64,000 nt of DNA from Aurantiacibacter luteus. Its GTDB lineage: Bacteria; Pseudomonadota; Alphaproteobacteria; Sphingomonadales; Sphingomonadaceae. Positions 39,273 through 48,104 of this stretch are shown piece by piece. Made by a program: the position numbers and the translations under genes. The stretch spans positions 992,001-1,056,000 of the forward strand of contig NZ_LBHB01000001.1 in the NCBI RefSeq assembly GCF_001010945.1, read 5' to 3'. The first letter of the stretch is position 1; each line of letters begins with the position of its first letter. The notes under the pieces are model-generated. The model was not told where the DNA came from, searched no databases, and saw only the letters and a program-made list of their open reading frames with translations.

Positions 39273-39875
39273 TCACGGAAACTCGCGACTGGCCATGCGC
39301 TGCAGCGCCATGGTCGCCAGCAGCACGCCGACCTTTTGACCGGTCTCGAGCGGCGACGTGCCGGGCGGCTCGTCCGCCATCACTCCGGCATCGACGACAT
39401 ACTGGCCCAGATAGGCGATGTCGGCCTGCGTCAGGTCGGCTGCCGGCCCGCCCATCGCCTCGGTCACCTGTCGTTCGACGAGTTCCCACAGGCGGCTGGT
39501 GTCGCCGCTTTCCAGCGCGGCATCGAGATTGGCGATCTGGCCCTGCGTCAACACGGAAGACCCCCGCACCGCGATTTCCGCCAGGCGCCCCATTTCGTAG
39601 AACATGGCGGCCTGCATCCGCTCCTGGTCCCAGCCCTCGCGCTCGGCGCAGGTCCGTACCGCAGGCGCTGCGAGATCCCCGGCGCCCCGCATGATCGTGC
39701 CGACGACATCCTCGGACGCGCTGACGCTGGCGCCGAGCCGCGGCACCGAGGCCAACTGTTCGGAGGAATAGGTCGTGCCCATGCACGCGAGCCCGGTCCC
39801 TTGCGCGGCGACCGGCGTCGCAATCAGCGTCAGCATCAGAGCCAGCGCGGCGGCCGATGTCGTGCGGATTGTCAT
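39273..39875 (-). CDS. Hypothetical secreted protein
   Basis: 200 residues from an ATG preceded by GGGAGG. A Sec signal peptide is clear (MTIRTTSAAALALMLTLI, then ATPVAA-QG). The mature part is helical with Cys31 in LACMG and Cys76 in RTCAERE, which could pair. No recognised domain. It follows fabD on the same strand by 23 bases and may be in its operon. Confidence 0.7.
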   Translation of the reverse strand: MTIRTTSAAALALMLTLIATPVAAQGTGLACMGTTYSSEQLASVPRLGASVSASEDVVGTIMRGAGDLAAPAVRTCAEREGWDQERMQAAMFYEMGRLAEIAVRGSSVLTQGQIANLDAALESGDTSRLWELVERQVTEAMGGPAADLTQADIAYLGQYVVDAGVMADEPPGTSPLETGQKVGVLLATMALQRMASREFP

Positions 39876-39898
39876 TCCGTACTGCCCTCCCGTTCGGA

Positions 39899-40831
39899 TC
39901 AGACGCTGCCCGCCAGCGCCTCGATCTCGTCCATGCTCACCACGCTCGTCACCGTCGCATCGGGTGCGATCTTCTTGACCATCGGGCCGACGACCTTGCC
40001 GCCCAGTTCCACGAAATGGGTTATGCCTGCGTCCGCCATCGCCGCGATGCTTTCGCGCCAGCGCACGCGGCCGGTGATCTGCTCGACCAGCAGGCGCTGC
40101 TCCTCCGCCGCGTCGGTAACAGGCGCGGCGGTGACGTTGGCGTAGACCGGCAGGCGGAAAGGCGCGGGCGGCGTGTTGCCGAGCGCGGTCTGCATCCGCA
40201 GCGCGGCGGGCTGCATGAGCGAGCAATGGAACGGCGCCGAGACCGGCAGCTTGATCGCGCGCTTGATGCCGTGGTCCCTGGCCAGTTCCACCGCGCGGTC
40301 GATGGCGGCGAGATGGCCGGAAAGGACGACCTGCCCCGGATCGTTGTCGTTGGCGACCTCGCAAACGTCTCCCTGCGCCGCCGCATCGGCCAGCGCCTGC
40401 GCCTTTTCGAGATCGGCCCCCAGCAGCGCGCACATTCCGCCCACGCCGATCGGCACGGCGTCCTGCATCGCGATGCCGCGGGTTCGCAGAAGCTTGGCAG
40501 TGGTCGAGAGATCGAAGGCACCCACGCTCGCCAGCGCCGAATATTCGCCCAGCGAGTGTCCGGCGACCGCCGTACCCTTCTCCGACAGCACGAAGCCGCC
40601 CGCCTCCAGCACGCGCACCACGGCCATGGCGTTGGCCATGATCGCGGGCTGGGCATTGGCGGTCATGGTCAGCTCGCTCTCCGGCCCCTCGCCCATCAGC
40701 GCGAACAGCTTCTGGTTCAGCGCATCGTCCACCTCCTCGAACACCTCGCGCGCGGCGGCGCTGGCCTGGGCGAGATCGTGGCCCATGCCGACCTTCTGGC
40801 TGCCCTGTCCGGGAAAGAGGAATGCGATCAT
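39899..40831 (-). CDS. fabD: Malonyl-CoA:ACP transacylase
   Basis: 310 residues; loads malonyl onto acyl carrier protein in fatty acid synthesis. FLFPGQGSQKVGMG at the N terminus, nucleophile motif GHSLGEYSAL (about 90-99), and a later catalytic-site His in VSAPFHCSLM. The ATG at 40831 gives the usual start MIAFLFPGQ with AAGGA upstream. It is followed by the secreted protein gene and lies after an LD-carboxypeptidase gene on the same strand (14-base gap). Confidence 0.97.
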   Translation of the reverse strand: MIAFLFPGQGSQKVGMGHDLAQASAAAREVFEEVDDALNQKLFALMGEGPESELTMTANAQPAIMANAMAVVRVLEAGGFVLSEKGTAVAGHSLGEYSALASVGAFDLSTTAKLLRTRGIAMQDAVPIGVGGMCALLGADLEKAQALADAAAQGDVCEVANDNDPGQVVLSGHLAAIDRAVELARDHGIKRAIKLPVSAPFHCSLMQPAALRMQTALGNTPPAPFRLPVYANVTAAPVTDAAEEQRLLVEQITGRVRWRESIAAMADAGITHFVELGGKVVGPMVKKIAPDATVTSVVSMDEIEALAGSV

Positions 40832-40845
40832 GCTGGAAATCCTTG

Positions 40846-41652
40846 TCAATTGCGCGCGCCGAAAGGCACGATGATGTTGGCTGCGTCGTGGCCGATGTCC
40901 GCACGGCCGAGGTAGGGAATGGCCGATTTGGCGCACCAGTATTGGGCGATGGCGACCTCGTCCATGCCGAAGGGCCGGTCATTCTCCGGCACGTCGGAAA
41001 CGCGCCCCAGCCGCAGGCCCGCCGCGCCCTTCAGCGCCTGCGTGACGTGGAAGAACAGCCGATCGACGGCGTAGAGATGCTCGGCCACCTCCTCCACCAT
41101 CACGACGTGGCCGGTGAGGTCGGGCATGAGTTCGGTGCCCGCCAGCATGGCGAGCGTCATGAGGTTGAAGGCAACCGTGGGCGCGGCGTCGAGCGGCTCT
41201 GGCGCGGGCTCGCCCGAGAAGAAGCGCAGCACGCGGCGAATGGCGTCCTCCCCGCCCTCTCGCCGGATGTCGCCGGCGAGCGGGCCGTGGGCCGGGCGGC
41301 CGATGCCGTGGCGGTAGAGGCCGCCGAGCAGAATGCCGGTGTCGGAATAGCCGAGGTAAGTCTTCGCACGCGTTGCCTCGCCGAGTGCGGCCATGGCTTC
41401 GGGCGCGATGCGGCAGGCGCCGTAGCCGCCCATGGCGAACCACACCGCGTCCACGTCGGGATCGTTCGCAGCCTCTACGAAGGCCGCGAGGCGCATCGCG
41501 TCGTCGCCGGCGAAGTGGCCGTGCTCCACGAAACATTGCGGGTGGAAGGCGAGCTCTACGTGGGGGAATTCCGCTGCCGCCAAGGCCAGCACGGCGTCCG
41601 CGCGCTCGCGGCGGATGGGCTTTCCGGGGCAGACGAGGGCGACGCGGGTCAT
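40846..41652 (-). CDS. LD-carboxypeptidase (peptidase S66)
   Basis: 268 residues; removes the terminal D-Ala from muropeptide tetrapeptides in murein recycling. The S66 catalytic Ser is in LGYSD (Ser103), with Glu187/188 in VEEVAE and His255 in IGHDAAN as the rest of the triad. GGYGACR (76-81) is a family motif. It diverges from the Mur ligase gene by 59 bases; both genes act on peptidoglycan peptides, so they share a promoter region. Confidence 0.92.
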   Translation of the reverse strand: MTRVALVCPGKPIRRERADAVLALAAAEFPHVELAFHPQCFVEHGHFAGDDAMRLAAFVEAANDPDVDAVWFAMGGYGACRIAPEAMAALGEATRAKTYLGYSDTGILLGGLYRHGIGRPAHGPLAGDIRREGGEDAIRRVLRFFSGEPAPEPLDAAPTVAFNLMTLAMLAGTELMPDLTGHVVMVEEVAEHLYAVDRLFFHVTQALKGAAGLRLGRVSDVPENDRPFGMDEVAIAQYWCAKSAIPYLGRADIGHDAANIIVPFGARN

Positions 41653-41711
41653 GGCCCGCCCTCCCTAACATCCGCTTCACAAAGCGCCACCGCCCGCATA
41701 GGCACATCCCC

Positions 41712-43127
41712 ATGAATCAGGACACCGACGTCGTCGCCCACCCCTATTTCTTCTGCGGCATCGGCGGATCGGGCATGTTGCCGCTGGCGCAGATCGTGAA
41801 GGGCATGGGCGGCGAGGTCGCGGGATCGGATCGCAGCTTCGACCAGGGGCGCACGCCGGAGAAGTTCGCCGCGCTGGAGCGGCAGGGATTCCGCCTCTTC
41901 CCGCAGGACGGCAGCGGCATTACCTCGGCCGAACAGATTCTCGTTGCCAGCGCCGCCATCGAGGACACCGTACCGGAGGTAGCCCGCGCCCGCGAACTCG
42001 GCTGCCAACGCCTGACCCGCGCCGAACTGCTCGCCCGCCTGTTCAACGCCGCGCCGCGATCGCTCGCCGTGGGCGGCACCAGCGGCAAGTCCACAACCAC
42101 CGCCATGCTCGGCTGGATCATGGAGAGTGCGGGCAAGTCGCCCACCATCATGAACGGCGCGGTGATGAAGAACTTCGTCACCGAGGACCGTCCCTTCGCC
42201 AGCGCCGTGGTCGGCGACGGCGGCTGTTTCGTCTCCGAAGTGGACGAGAGCGACGGCTCCATCGCGCTTTACCGCCCCACCGTGGCGCTGCTGCTCAACG
42301 TCAGCCTCGACCACAAGAGCATGGACGAACTGCGCGACCTGTTCGGCGACTTCCTCGAGCGGGCGGAGCGCGGTGTGGTCAACGCCGACGATGTCGAGGC
42401 CTTCCGGCTGGTGGCGCGCGCCAAGGAGCCGGTGACGTTCGGCATCACGAACACCTGCGCTGCGCTCGGAGTGGTGGAAGGCAGCGTAGCCGACGGGCCG
42501 ACGCGGCAGGCGGCGATGGTCGTCGACCGGCGCGACGGCAGCGAGCACGCGCTGACCCTCGCCATGCCGGGGGGGCACAACCTGTCGAACGCGCTCGCCG
42601 CCGTGGCAGCCGCCAACGCCGCTGGCGTGCCGGTGGCGGATGCGGTGGCGGCGCTGGGCAGCTTCAAGGGCCTCGCCCGCCGTTTCGACGTGCTCGGCAC
42701 CTCGGCCAGCGGCGTAACGGTGATCGACGATTTCGGCCACAACCCGGAAAAGGCCCGCGCGACCCTAAAGACGCTGAAGGCGCACCCGGGCCGCGTCATC
42801 GCCTTCTTCCAGCCGCACGGCTATGGCCCCTTGCGCCAGATGGGCCACGAACTGGCGGAGACTTTCGCGCAGGAACTCGGCCCCGACGATCTCACCCTGC
42901 TGTGCGACCCTGTCTACTTCGGCGGCACGGTGGACCGCTCGGTCGGCAGCGAGCGGATCGTCGACATGATCCATGCCGCCGGCGGCAAGGCCTTGCACAT
43001 CAACACCCGCGAGGGTTGCGGCGACTTCATCGTCGAGAACGCCAGGGCCGGCGACCGCGTCGTGGTCATGGGCGCGCGCGACGACACGTTGACCGAATTC
43101 GCGGCAAGCCTTTTGCAACGTTTGTAA
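41712..43127 (+). CDS. Mur ligase family protein (MurC/Mpl-like)
   Basis: 471 residues starting at ATG 41712; upstream frame is antisense of the carboxypeptidase. N-terminal domain with GIGGSGMLPLAQ, central P-loop VGGTSGKSTTTAM (MurC and Mpl usually read GTHGKTT), SEVDESDGS metal-binding acidic stretch, NALAAVAAA and IDDFGHNPEKARATL. This matches UDP-N-acetylmuramate-peptide ligases. Being divergent from an LD-carboxypeptidase it could serve murein recycling as Mpl does, ligating tripeptide to UDP-MurNAc. The P-loop variant His-to-Ser, Thr-to-Ser is unusual. The true murC is probably in a dcw cluster elsewhere. Confidence 0.85.
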   Translation: MNQDTDVVAHPYFFCGIGGSGMLPLAQIVKGMGGEVAGSDRSFDQGRTPEKFAALERQGFRLFPQDGSGITSAEQILVASAAIEDTVPEVARARELGCQRLTRAELLARLFNAAPRSLAVGGTSGKSTTTAMLGWIMESAGKSPTIMNGAVMKNFVTEDRPFASAVVGDGGCFVSEVDESDGSIALYRPTVALLLNVSLDHKSMDELRDLFGDFLERAERGVVNADDVEAFRLVARAKEPVTFGITNTCAALGVVEGSVADGPTRQAAMVVDRRDGSEHALTLAMPGGHNLSNALAAVAAANAAGVPVADAVAALGSFKGLARRFDVLGTSASGVTVIDDFGHNPEKARATLKTLKAHPGRVIAFFQPHGYGPLRQMGHELAETFAQELGPDDLTLLCDPVYFGGTVDRSVGSERIVDMIHAAGGKALHINTREGCGDFIVENARAGDRVVVMGARDDTLTEFAASLLQRL

Positions 43128-43134
43128 GGCACAA

Positions 43135-43154
43135 CCCTCCCACGAAAGGGAGGC
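43135..43154 (+). promoter_or_regulatory. Hairpin covering the ribosome site of the next gene
   Basis: CCTCCC pairs with GGGAGG (loop ACGAAA) between the Mur ligase stop and the ATG at 43165. The GGAGG in the 3' arm is the ribosome site of the small protein, so folding would hide it. Confidence 0.4.
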
Positions 43155-43164
43155 GCAGCGCCCC

Positions 43165-43464
43165 ATGCAGAAGAACTACCGCGAGGGCGGCGTGGGATTG
43201 CTCGACGCGGCACCCGGCACCTACCTCGTTTCCGCCTATTTCGACGACAACCAGGTCGATCTCGTCACCTGCAACGTGCTCGGCTGGCAGGTCGGCAAGG
43301 ACCGGCGGCTGACCCCGCTGACGCTCGATGTGCGCGCGGCGGACGAGGATCCGTGGTTCGTCGTCCACCCTGACGGGCGCGTGGAAGCGAGCGACGGGCG
43401 CGGCTGGGACAACCGCGATGCCTGGCTGGACGAGGAACGCAAGGCACGCCGCCGGGCGGCCTGA
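43165..43464 (+). CDS. Small hypothetical protein
   Basis: 99 residues, charged and rich in Asp/Trp: YLVSAYFDDNQVDLVTCNVLG, then DGRVEASDGRGWDNRDAW, and a basic tail ERKARRRAA. No signal peptide or membrane segment. It follows the Mur ligase by 37 bases with GGAGG at the right distance, so it may be co-expressed. Family not recognised. Confidence 0.7.
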   Translation: MQKNYREGGVGLLDAAPGTYLVSAYFDDNQVDLVTCNVLGWQVGKDRRLTPLTLDVRAADEDPWFVVHPDGRVEASDGRGWDNRDAWLDEERKARRRAA

Positions 43465-43474
43465 CCCGCTCCGA

Positions 43475-44437
43475 TCAGTGCGCGGCGGCCGCTTCCTTGT
43501 CGTCGTGGCCGACGCCCAGCACCTTGTGCAGCACGAACACGATTACCCCGCCGATCACCAGCGCGGTCAGCGCCGCCAGTCCTGCAAAGGTCAGCCAACC
43601 CAGCACGCCGCCAGCGGAGCCCGCGATGGCGGACACGCCATGTTCGATGCCCTCGATCCAGTGCTCCGGCCCCTCGATGCCGATCTCGGCCAGGCCATGC
43701 AGGATGATGCCGCCGCCGACCCACAGCATGGCGATGGTGCCTACGAAGCTGAGGATGGTGAGGAGGTGCGGCATGAAGGCCACCAGTCCGCGCCCGAAAC
43801 CCTGCGCCAGCCTGCTGCTGCGCTTGGTCAGGTGAAGGCCGATGTCGTCCATTTTCACGATCAGCCCGACGACGCCGTAGACGCCCACGGTCACCAGCAC
43901 GGCGACGATGGCGAGCACGCCCGCGCGGGTCACCAGCGTTTCCGCCGCAACCTCGTTGAGGGTGATGGCCATGATCTCTGCCGAGAGGATGAGGTCGGTC
44001 CGCACCGCACCCGCGATGCGCTGTTTCTCGAAGGCGACGGGGTCTTCGATCACGTCGTCCACGGTCTTGCCGTGCTTCTCGCCGCCGAGCTTCTCCAGCA
44101 CCTTTTCCGCGCCTTCGTACGACAGGTAGCAGCCGCCCAGCATCAGGATGAAGACGATCGCCTGCGGCAGGAACTCGCTCAGCAGCAGCGCGCCGGGCAG
44201 CAGGATGACGAGCTTGTTGAACAGACTGCCGCGGGTGATGCGCCAGATAATCGGCAACTCGCGCGCGGGCGAGAGCCCGGTCACGTAGCTGGGCGTCACC
44301 GCCGTATCGTCGATCACCACGCCCGCGGTCTTGCTGCCTGCCCTGCCCGCGGCGGCGGCGATGTCGTCCACGCTCGCGGAAGCGGCGCGCGCGATGATCG
44401 CAACGTCGTCGAGCAGGGCGGTAAGGCCACCGGGCAT
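43475..44437 (-). CDS. DUF808 (YedI-like) membrane protein
   Basis: 320 residues, about six to eight membrane segments and a conserved N-terminal cytosolic region (GLTALLDDVAIIARAASASV, then KTAGVVIDDTAVTPSYV) that is the hallmark of the DUF808/YedI family. Inner-membrane location is clear; function is unknown. It converges with the small gene before it by 10 bases. Confidence 0.88.
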   Translation of the reverse strand: MPGGLTALLDDVAIIARAASASVDDIAAAAGRAGSKTAGVVIDDTAVTPSYVTGLSPARELPIIWRITRGSLFNKLVILLPGALLLSEFLPQAIVFILMLGGCYLSYEGAEKVLEKLGGEKHGKTVDDVIEDPVAFEKQRIAGAVRTDLILSAEIMAITLNEVAAETLVTRAGVLAIVAVLVTVGVYGVVGLIVKMDDIGLHLTKRSSRLAQGFGRGLVAFMPHLLTILSFVGTIAMLWVGGGIILHGLAEIGIEGPEHWIEGIEHGVSAIAGSAGGVLGWLTFAGLAALTALVIGGVIVFVLHKVLGVGHDDKEAAAAH

Positions 44438-44516
44438 GGTGCGGTTCTCCGGGAGATGAATGGTCGTGCGGTTTCAGCCTTTCCAACGCACGAGGGCGCT
44501 GTCCAGTGCCGGGCCG

Positions 44517-45017
44517 CTATTGCACGCGGAAAACCTCGATCCGCACGGCGGGCACCGGGTGATCGGTGGCGAGGCCGAGGCGGCCCACGAAAGTGCCCTG
44601 CCCCAGCCACTGATACGCGCCCAGCGGCGCCTCGAAAATTGGGCGGGTGAAAACCGGCGCGCTCTCCTCCCCCTGCGCGGGCGGGCAGATCGTGGCGCGG
44701 TTGTTGACGTTGATGACCGCGCCATCGTCGGTTTCGACGAAATAGACCGCCTCCAGCTCGGTGCAGCCGTCGGCGCGGTCGACCTGCCAGTCCCACGCGC
44801 CGGGGCGGACCGTGCCGCTGATGCCCTCCCCCTCTATGGTGCCGCCGGTGATGGGGATGATGCGCCGCGGTCCGCGTGCGGTGGCGCCGAGTTCCTCCGC
44901 CGGGCCGATCTCGGCGACGATGGTGAATGCGGGGACGAGCCGGGGCGGAGCTTCCTGCGCGGCGGCGGGGGTGGCGGTCATGGCAATGGCTCCAATGATG
45001 GTTGCAGCAATCCGCAT
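44517..45017 (-). CDS. DUF3237 family secreted protein
   Basis: 166 residues from ATG 45017, chosen because AGGGGAGA precedes it and the start gives a signal peptide (MRIAATIIGAIAMTATPAAA). The mature part (FTIVAEIGPAEELGATARGPRRIIPITGG, GGTIEGEGISGTVRPG) matches the DUF3237 beta-barrel family, which appears in secreted proteins of unknown role. It diverges from the rpsF operon. Confidence 0.85.
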   Translation of the reverse strand: MRIAATIIGAIAMTATPAAAQEAPPRLVPAFTIVAEIGPAEELGATARGPRRIIPITGGTIEGEGISGTVRPGAWDWQVDRADGCTELEAVYFVETDDGAVINVNNRATICPPAQGEESAPVFTRPIFEAPLGAYQWLGQGTFVGRLGLATDHPVPAVRIEVFRVQ

Positions 45018-45079
45018 CGCGTCTCCCCTCCTTGCGCGGGCCAGCCTAGCAGACTTGCATTCCGCGCCAATCCCGCTAT

Positions 45080-45142
45080 GTGCGCGCCTTCCCGGATGGC
45101 CGTGGGCCGCAGGGAAATCCAGAAAGCCGGAGGGGCGCGCAC
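45080..45142 (+). promoter_or_regulatory. Structured leader of rpsF (putative S6/S18 autoregulatory site)
   Basis: GTGCGCGCC (45080-45088) pairs perfectly with GGCGCGCAC (45134-45142), and CCGG pairs follow inside, giving a long hairpin about 50 bases before the rpsF start. In many bacteria the S6:S18 complex binds a stem-loop in this leader to repress the operon. The exact consensus bulge was not matched here, so the function is inferred from position. Confidence 0.45.
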
Positions 45143-45195
45143 GGAATTCGCCGTGCCAATGCCAGCGATCGGCATGAAATGAAAGGAAGCGCGAC

Positions 45196-45561
45196 ATGGC
45201 TCGATACGAGCACGTGTTCCTCGCGCGTCAGGATCTGAGCCAGGCTCAGGTCGACGCGCTTGCTGCCGGCGCCACGGAAATCGTGGAAGGCCAGGGCGGC
45301 AAGGTCGTGAAGACCGAGACCTGGGGCCTCAAGTCCCTCGCCTACAAGATCGACCGCAACCGCAAGGCGCACTTCGTCATGCTCAACATCGACGGGCCCG
45401 GCTCGCTGGTGGCCGAGCTCGAGCGCCAGAACCGTATCAACGAAGACATCATCCGCTGGCTGACGATCGCCGTGGAAGACCACGAGGAAGGCCCCTCCGT
45501 GATGATGCGCAAGAACGAGCGCGACAAGAAGCGCCGTTCCGACCGTGAGGACCGCGACTGA
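45196..45561 (+). CDS. rpsF: 30S ribosomal protein S6
   Basis: 121 residues. [20 protein letters not shown] at the N terminus and [20 protein letters not shown] (about 48-67) are typical; the C terminus is a charged basic-acidic tail. AAGGAAG ribosome site upstream. Stop and rpsR ATG overlap by one base; S6 and S18 form a heterodimer in the 30S platform. Confidence 0.97.
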   Translation: MARYEHVFLARQDLSQAQVDALAAGATEIVEGQGGKVVKTETWGLKSLAYKIDRNRKAHFVMLNIDGPGSLVAELERQNRINEDIIRWLTIAVEDHEEGPSVMMRKNERDKKRRSDREDRD

Positions 45562-45785
45562 TGGCCCGCCCGTTCTACCGCCGCCGCAAGTCCTGCCCGT
45601 TCGAGGCCAAGGACGCCCCCGCGATCGACTACAAGGACGTCCGCCTGCTCCAGGGCTTCATGTCCGAGCGTGGCAAGATCGTGCCGAGCCGCATCACCGC
45701 CGTTTCCGCCAAGAAGCAGCGCGAGCTGGCCAAGGCGATCAAGCGCGCCCGTCACCTGGGCCTGCTGCCCTACATCGTGAAGTAA
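45561..45785 (+). CDS. rpsR: 30S ribosomal protein S18
   Basis: 74 residues: [38 protein letters not shown], and [16 protein letters not shown]. This is the complete alphaproteobacterial S18. It sits between rpsF and rplI as is nearly universal. Confidence 0.98.
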   Translation: MARPFYRRRKSCPFEAKDAPAIDYKDVRLLQGFMSERGKIVPSRITAVSAKKQRELAKAIKRARHLGLLPYIVK

Positions 45786-45798
45786 GGGAGACAGGCAC

Positions 45799-46413
45799 AT
45801 GGATATCATCCTCCTCCAGCGCGTGGGCAACCTCGGCCAGATCGGCGACGTCGTCACCGTGAAGGACGGCTACGCCCGCAACTTCCTGCTGCCGCAGAAG
45901 AAGGCGCTGCGCGCCAACGAAGCGAACAAGAAGGTGTTCGAGGCCAACCGCGACAAGCTGGAAGCCGAGAACACCGAGCGCCGCTCCGAAGCCGAGAAGG
46001 CGGGCGAGAAGGTCGCCGGCACCGAGATCGTGCTAATCCGCGCCGCGTCCAACGCCGGCCAGCTCTACGGCTCGGTCAACGTGCGCGACGTCGCCGAGGC
46101 CCTGAAGGCCAAGGGTCACGACATCGACAAGCGCCAGGTCGTCATGGGCTCGCCCATCAAGACCATCGGCATGTTCGACGTGACCGTTGCCCTGCACCCG
46201 GAAGTCGAGATCACGGTGAAGGCGAACGTCGCCCGCTCCGACGACGAGGCCGAGCTGCAGAGCCAGGGCGTGGACATCCTCGCCCAGGCCGCCGAGGACG
46301 AAGCCGACGCGCGCGCCGGCGAGGGCTTCCAGGAAGCCATCGACCCGGACCGCGAGCTGGGCGACCTCCCCCCGGCCGAAACCGACGCCGACGAGGGCAG
46401 CGACGAGGCCTGA
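45799..46413 (+). CDS. rplI: 50S ribosomal protein L9 with acidic C-terminal extension
   Basis: 204 residues; the normal L9 fold covers about 1-150 (MDIILLQRVGNLGQIGDVV, GYARNFLLPQKKAL; the connecting helix; and the C-terminal domain ending about FDVTVALHPEVEITV). The remaining 45 or so residues are strongly acidic (AQAAEDEADARAGEGFQE, then ETDADEGSDEA). Typical L9 is about 150 residues, so this tail is an add-on. Ends the rpsF operon. Confidence 0.96.
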   Translation: MDIILLQRVGNLGQIGDVVTVKDGYARNFLLPQKKALRANEANKKVFEANRDKLEAENTERRSEAEKAGEKVAGTEIVLIRAASNAGQLYGSVNVRDVAEALKAKGHDIDKRQVVMGSPIKTIGMFDVTVALHPEVEITVKANVARSDDEAELQSQGVDILAQAAEDEADARAGEGFQEAIDPDRELGDLPPAETDADEGSDEA

Positions 46414-46441
46414 GCTTCTCGCTCCTGACGGACAGATAAAG

Positions 46442-46473
46442 AGGGCGCTGCCAGCGATGGCGGCGCCCTTTTT
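46442..46473 (+). terminator. Intrinsic terminator after rplI
   Basis: AGGGCGCTGCC pairs with GGCGGCGCCCT followed by TTTTT, a strong rho-independent terminator 28 bases after the rplI stop. Confidence 0.92.
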
Positions 46474-46485
46474 CGTTACGGCGCG

Positions 46486-47055
46486 CTAGTCGCGCTCGAC
46501 CACCTTGCCTTCAATGATTGCGCCCTCGCCCTGCCCCGGCGACTGGCCCGGCGACTGGCCGACCCGCTCCCCGGCGCGCGCCACTGCCCCTGCCAGCAGC
46601 CGGCCACCGATCGCCCGCCAGGCATAAACGCAGGCCATCAGCGCCAGCAGCATGGCGAGCGTCGCCCACGCGCCTTCGACCACCGCGGCAAGCAGGGCGA
46701 CGGGCACGATGCCCACGCCCGCCAGCAGCAGGCCGAGGATGACGGGCAGGATGCCCCAGCTCTCGTAGGTAAAGGCCAGCGACCAGATCCACAGCAGCGC
46801 GCCGAGCACCGTGGCGCTGGCGAGGAACCCGATACCGGGCTTCGCGCGCTTGCGGGACAGCAGCGCCGGAAGACCAAACAGCACGAGACTGGCCCCCACC
46901 ACGCCCGCGAACAGCCACGGCATGGCCCCCAGCATGGCCGCGCTCACCTCGGCGGCGCCGACCAGCAGCAGGACGGGCAGCAGGATGAGGACACCGAGGA
47001 TCACGGTGCCGGCGAGCAGCGCCAGCGGTCCGGCGAGTTTGAACGAGGATCTCAT
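46486..47055 (-). CDS. Hypothetical multi-spanning membrane protein
   Basis: 189 residues with about five membrane helices (10-35, 38-66, 76-97, 99-122, 124-146) and a hydrophilic tail (about 155-189) containing two GQSPGQ repeats. No domain recognised. It is downstream of the beta-propeller lipoprotein gene (18 bases after its stop). Confidence 0.7.
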   Translation of the reverse strand: MRSSFKLAGPLALLAGTVILGVLILLPVLLLVGAAEVSAAMLGAMPWLFAGVVGASLVLFGLPALLSRKRAKPGIGFLASATVLGALLWIWSLAFTYESWGILPVILGLLLAGVGIVPVALLAAVVEGAWATLAMLLALMACVYAWRAIGGRLLAGAVARAGERVGQSPGQSPGQGEGAIIEGKVVERD

Positions 47056-47073
47056 GCCTGCGATGTAGGCACG

Positions 47074-48075
47074 CTAGTCGAGTACCGCCAGCCCGTCGCC
47101 GCCCGGTCCGGTTGCGATGCGGCGCAACACGGTGCCGCTGGCAAAGTCGATCTCGGCCACGGTATCTGTGCCGGTCTCGGCGGCGTAAAGCCGGCTGCCG
47201 TCGGCACTGAAGACCAGCGTCACCTGCGCCGCCTCGCGCGTGCCGGAGACAGGTATCGTGCGGACCATGCGGTCGGTCACGGTATCGATGACCGAGAGCT
47301 CGCCACCGCCGTAGTTGCTGCTCACTAGCCACCGTCCCGACGGGTGCATAGCAAGCCGGATGGGGACCGCGCCGGTCGCCACCGAAGCACGCGTTTCGAG
47401 CGTCACCGGATCGAGGCGATAGGCCAGACTGTCCTCGTTCGAAGCGACCCACAGATGCGCGCCGTCAGGCGACAGGGCAAGGGCCTCGATCTGGTTGCCG
47501 ACGCGGCGGCGTGCGGTCTCGCGTCCGCTGGCGAGGTCGTAGCGCACGACTTCACCGCGCGGGATGACGGTGCCCCAGGCAGTCTGGCCATCGGGCGCGA
47601 CGGTGAGCAGGTGCGGTCCCGGCGGCGCGGTGCCCTCGCTGATTTCCTGCAGGGACATGGCAGGCGGCATGCCCCGGTCCGTCATGGTCAGACCGACGAG
47701 GTAGAGCGAGCCGCGCCCTTCGGCGCCCGCGATCACCCGGTCCCCCTCCAGCCATATGGCGCTGTGTACGCGGGCATTCTCGCCCAGCGTCAGCCGCCCG
47801 GCCGGAGCAAGGTTCGCGATGCGATAGATTTCCAGCGTCCGGCCCGAATAGCATGCCACCATGACATGCCGATCGTCGGGCGAGACCGTCAGCTCGTGCG
47901 GGTTCTCGCAGGTCGTCGCGCGATGCGTTTCGGCGCCGGTGGCAAGATCGATCCGGCTGAGACTGGCATCTCGCTTGTTGGCGACGAACATCGTCCCGTC
48001 GCGCGGCGCGGACCCATTTGCCGTCGCGCAGCCGGCCAGCATCGTTGCCGCCAGCCCGAAAAGCACGCTTCGCAT
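47074..48075 (-). CDS. YVTN-type beta-propeller lipoprotein
   Basis: 333 residues starting at ATG 48075 (GGGGAGA ribosome site). Lipoprotein signal MRSVLFGLAATMLAGC (lipobox LAGC). The rest is a seven-bladed propeller of 40-residue repeats: FVANKRDASLSRIDLATG, HELTVSPDDRHVMVACYSG, ALALSPDGAHLWVASNEDSL, VFSADGSRLYAAETGTDTV, the YVTN-repeat style. Anchored at the outer membrane or periplasm; ligand unknown. Confidence 0.9.
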   Translation of the reverse strand: MRSVLFGLAATMLAGCATANGSAPRDGTMFVANKRDASLSRIDLATGAETHRATTCENPHELTVSPDDRHVMVACYSGRTLEIYRIANLAPAGRLTLGENARVHSAIWLEGDRVIAGAEGRGSLYLVGLTMTDRGMPPAMSLQEISEGTAPPGPHLLTVAPDGQTAWGTVIPRGEVVRYDLASGRETARRRVGNQIEALALSPDGAHLWVASNEDSLAYRLDPVTLETRASVATGAVPIRLAMHPSGRWLVSSNYGGGELSVIDTVTDRMVRTIPVSGTREAAQVTLVFSADGSRLYAAETGTDTVAEIDFASGTVLRRIATGPGGDGLAVLD

Positions 48076-48104
48076 AGCTCTCCCCTTCGCCGGCAGACTA
48101 GCGC

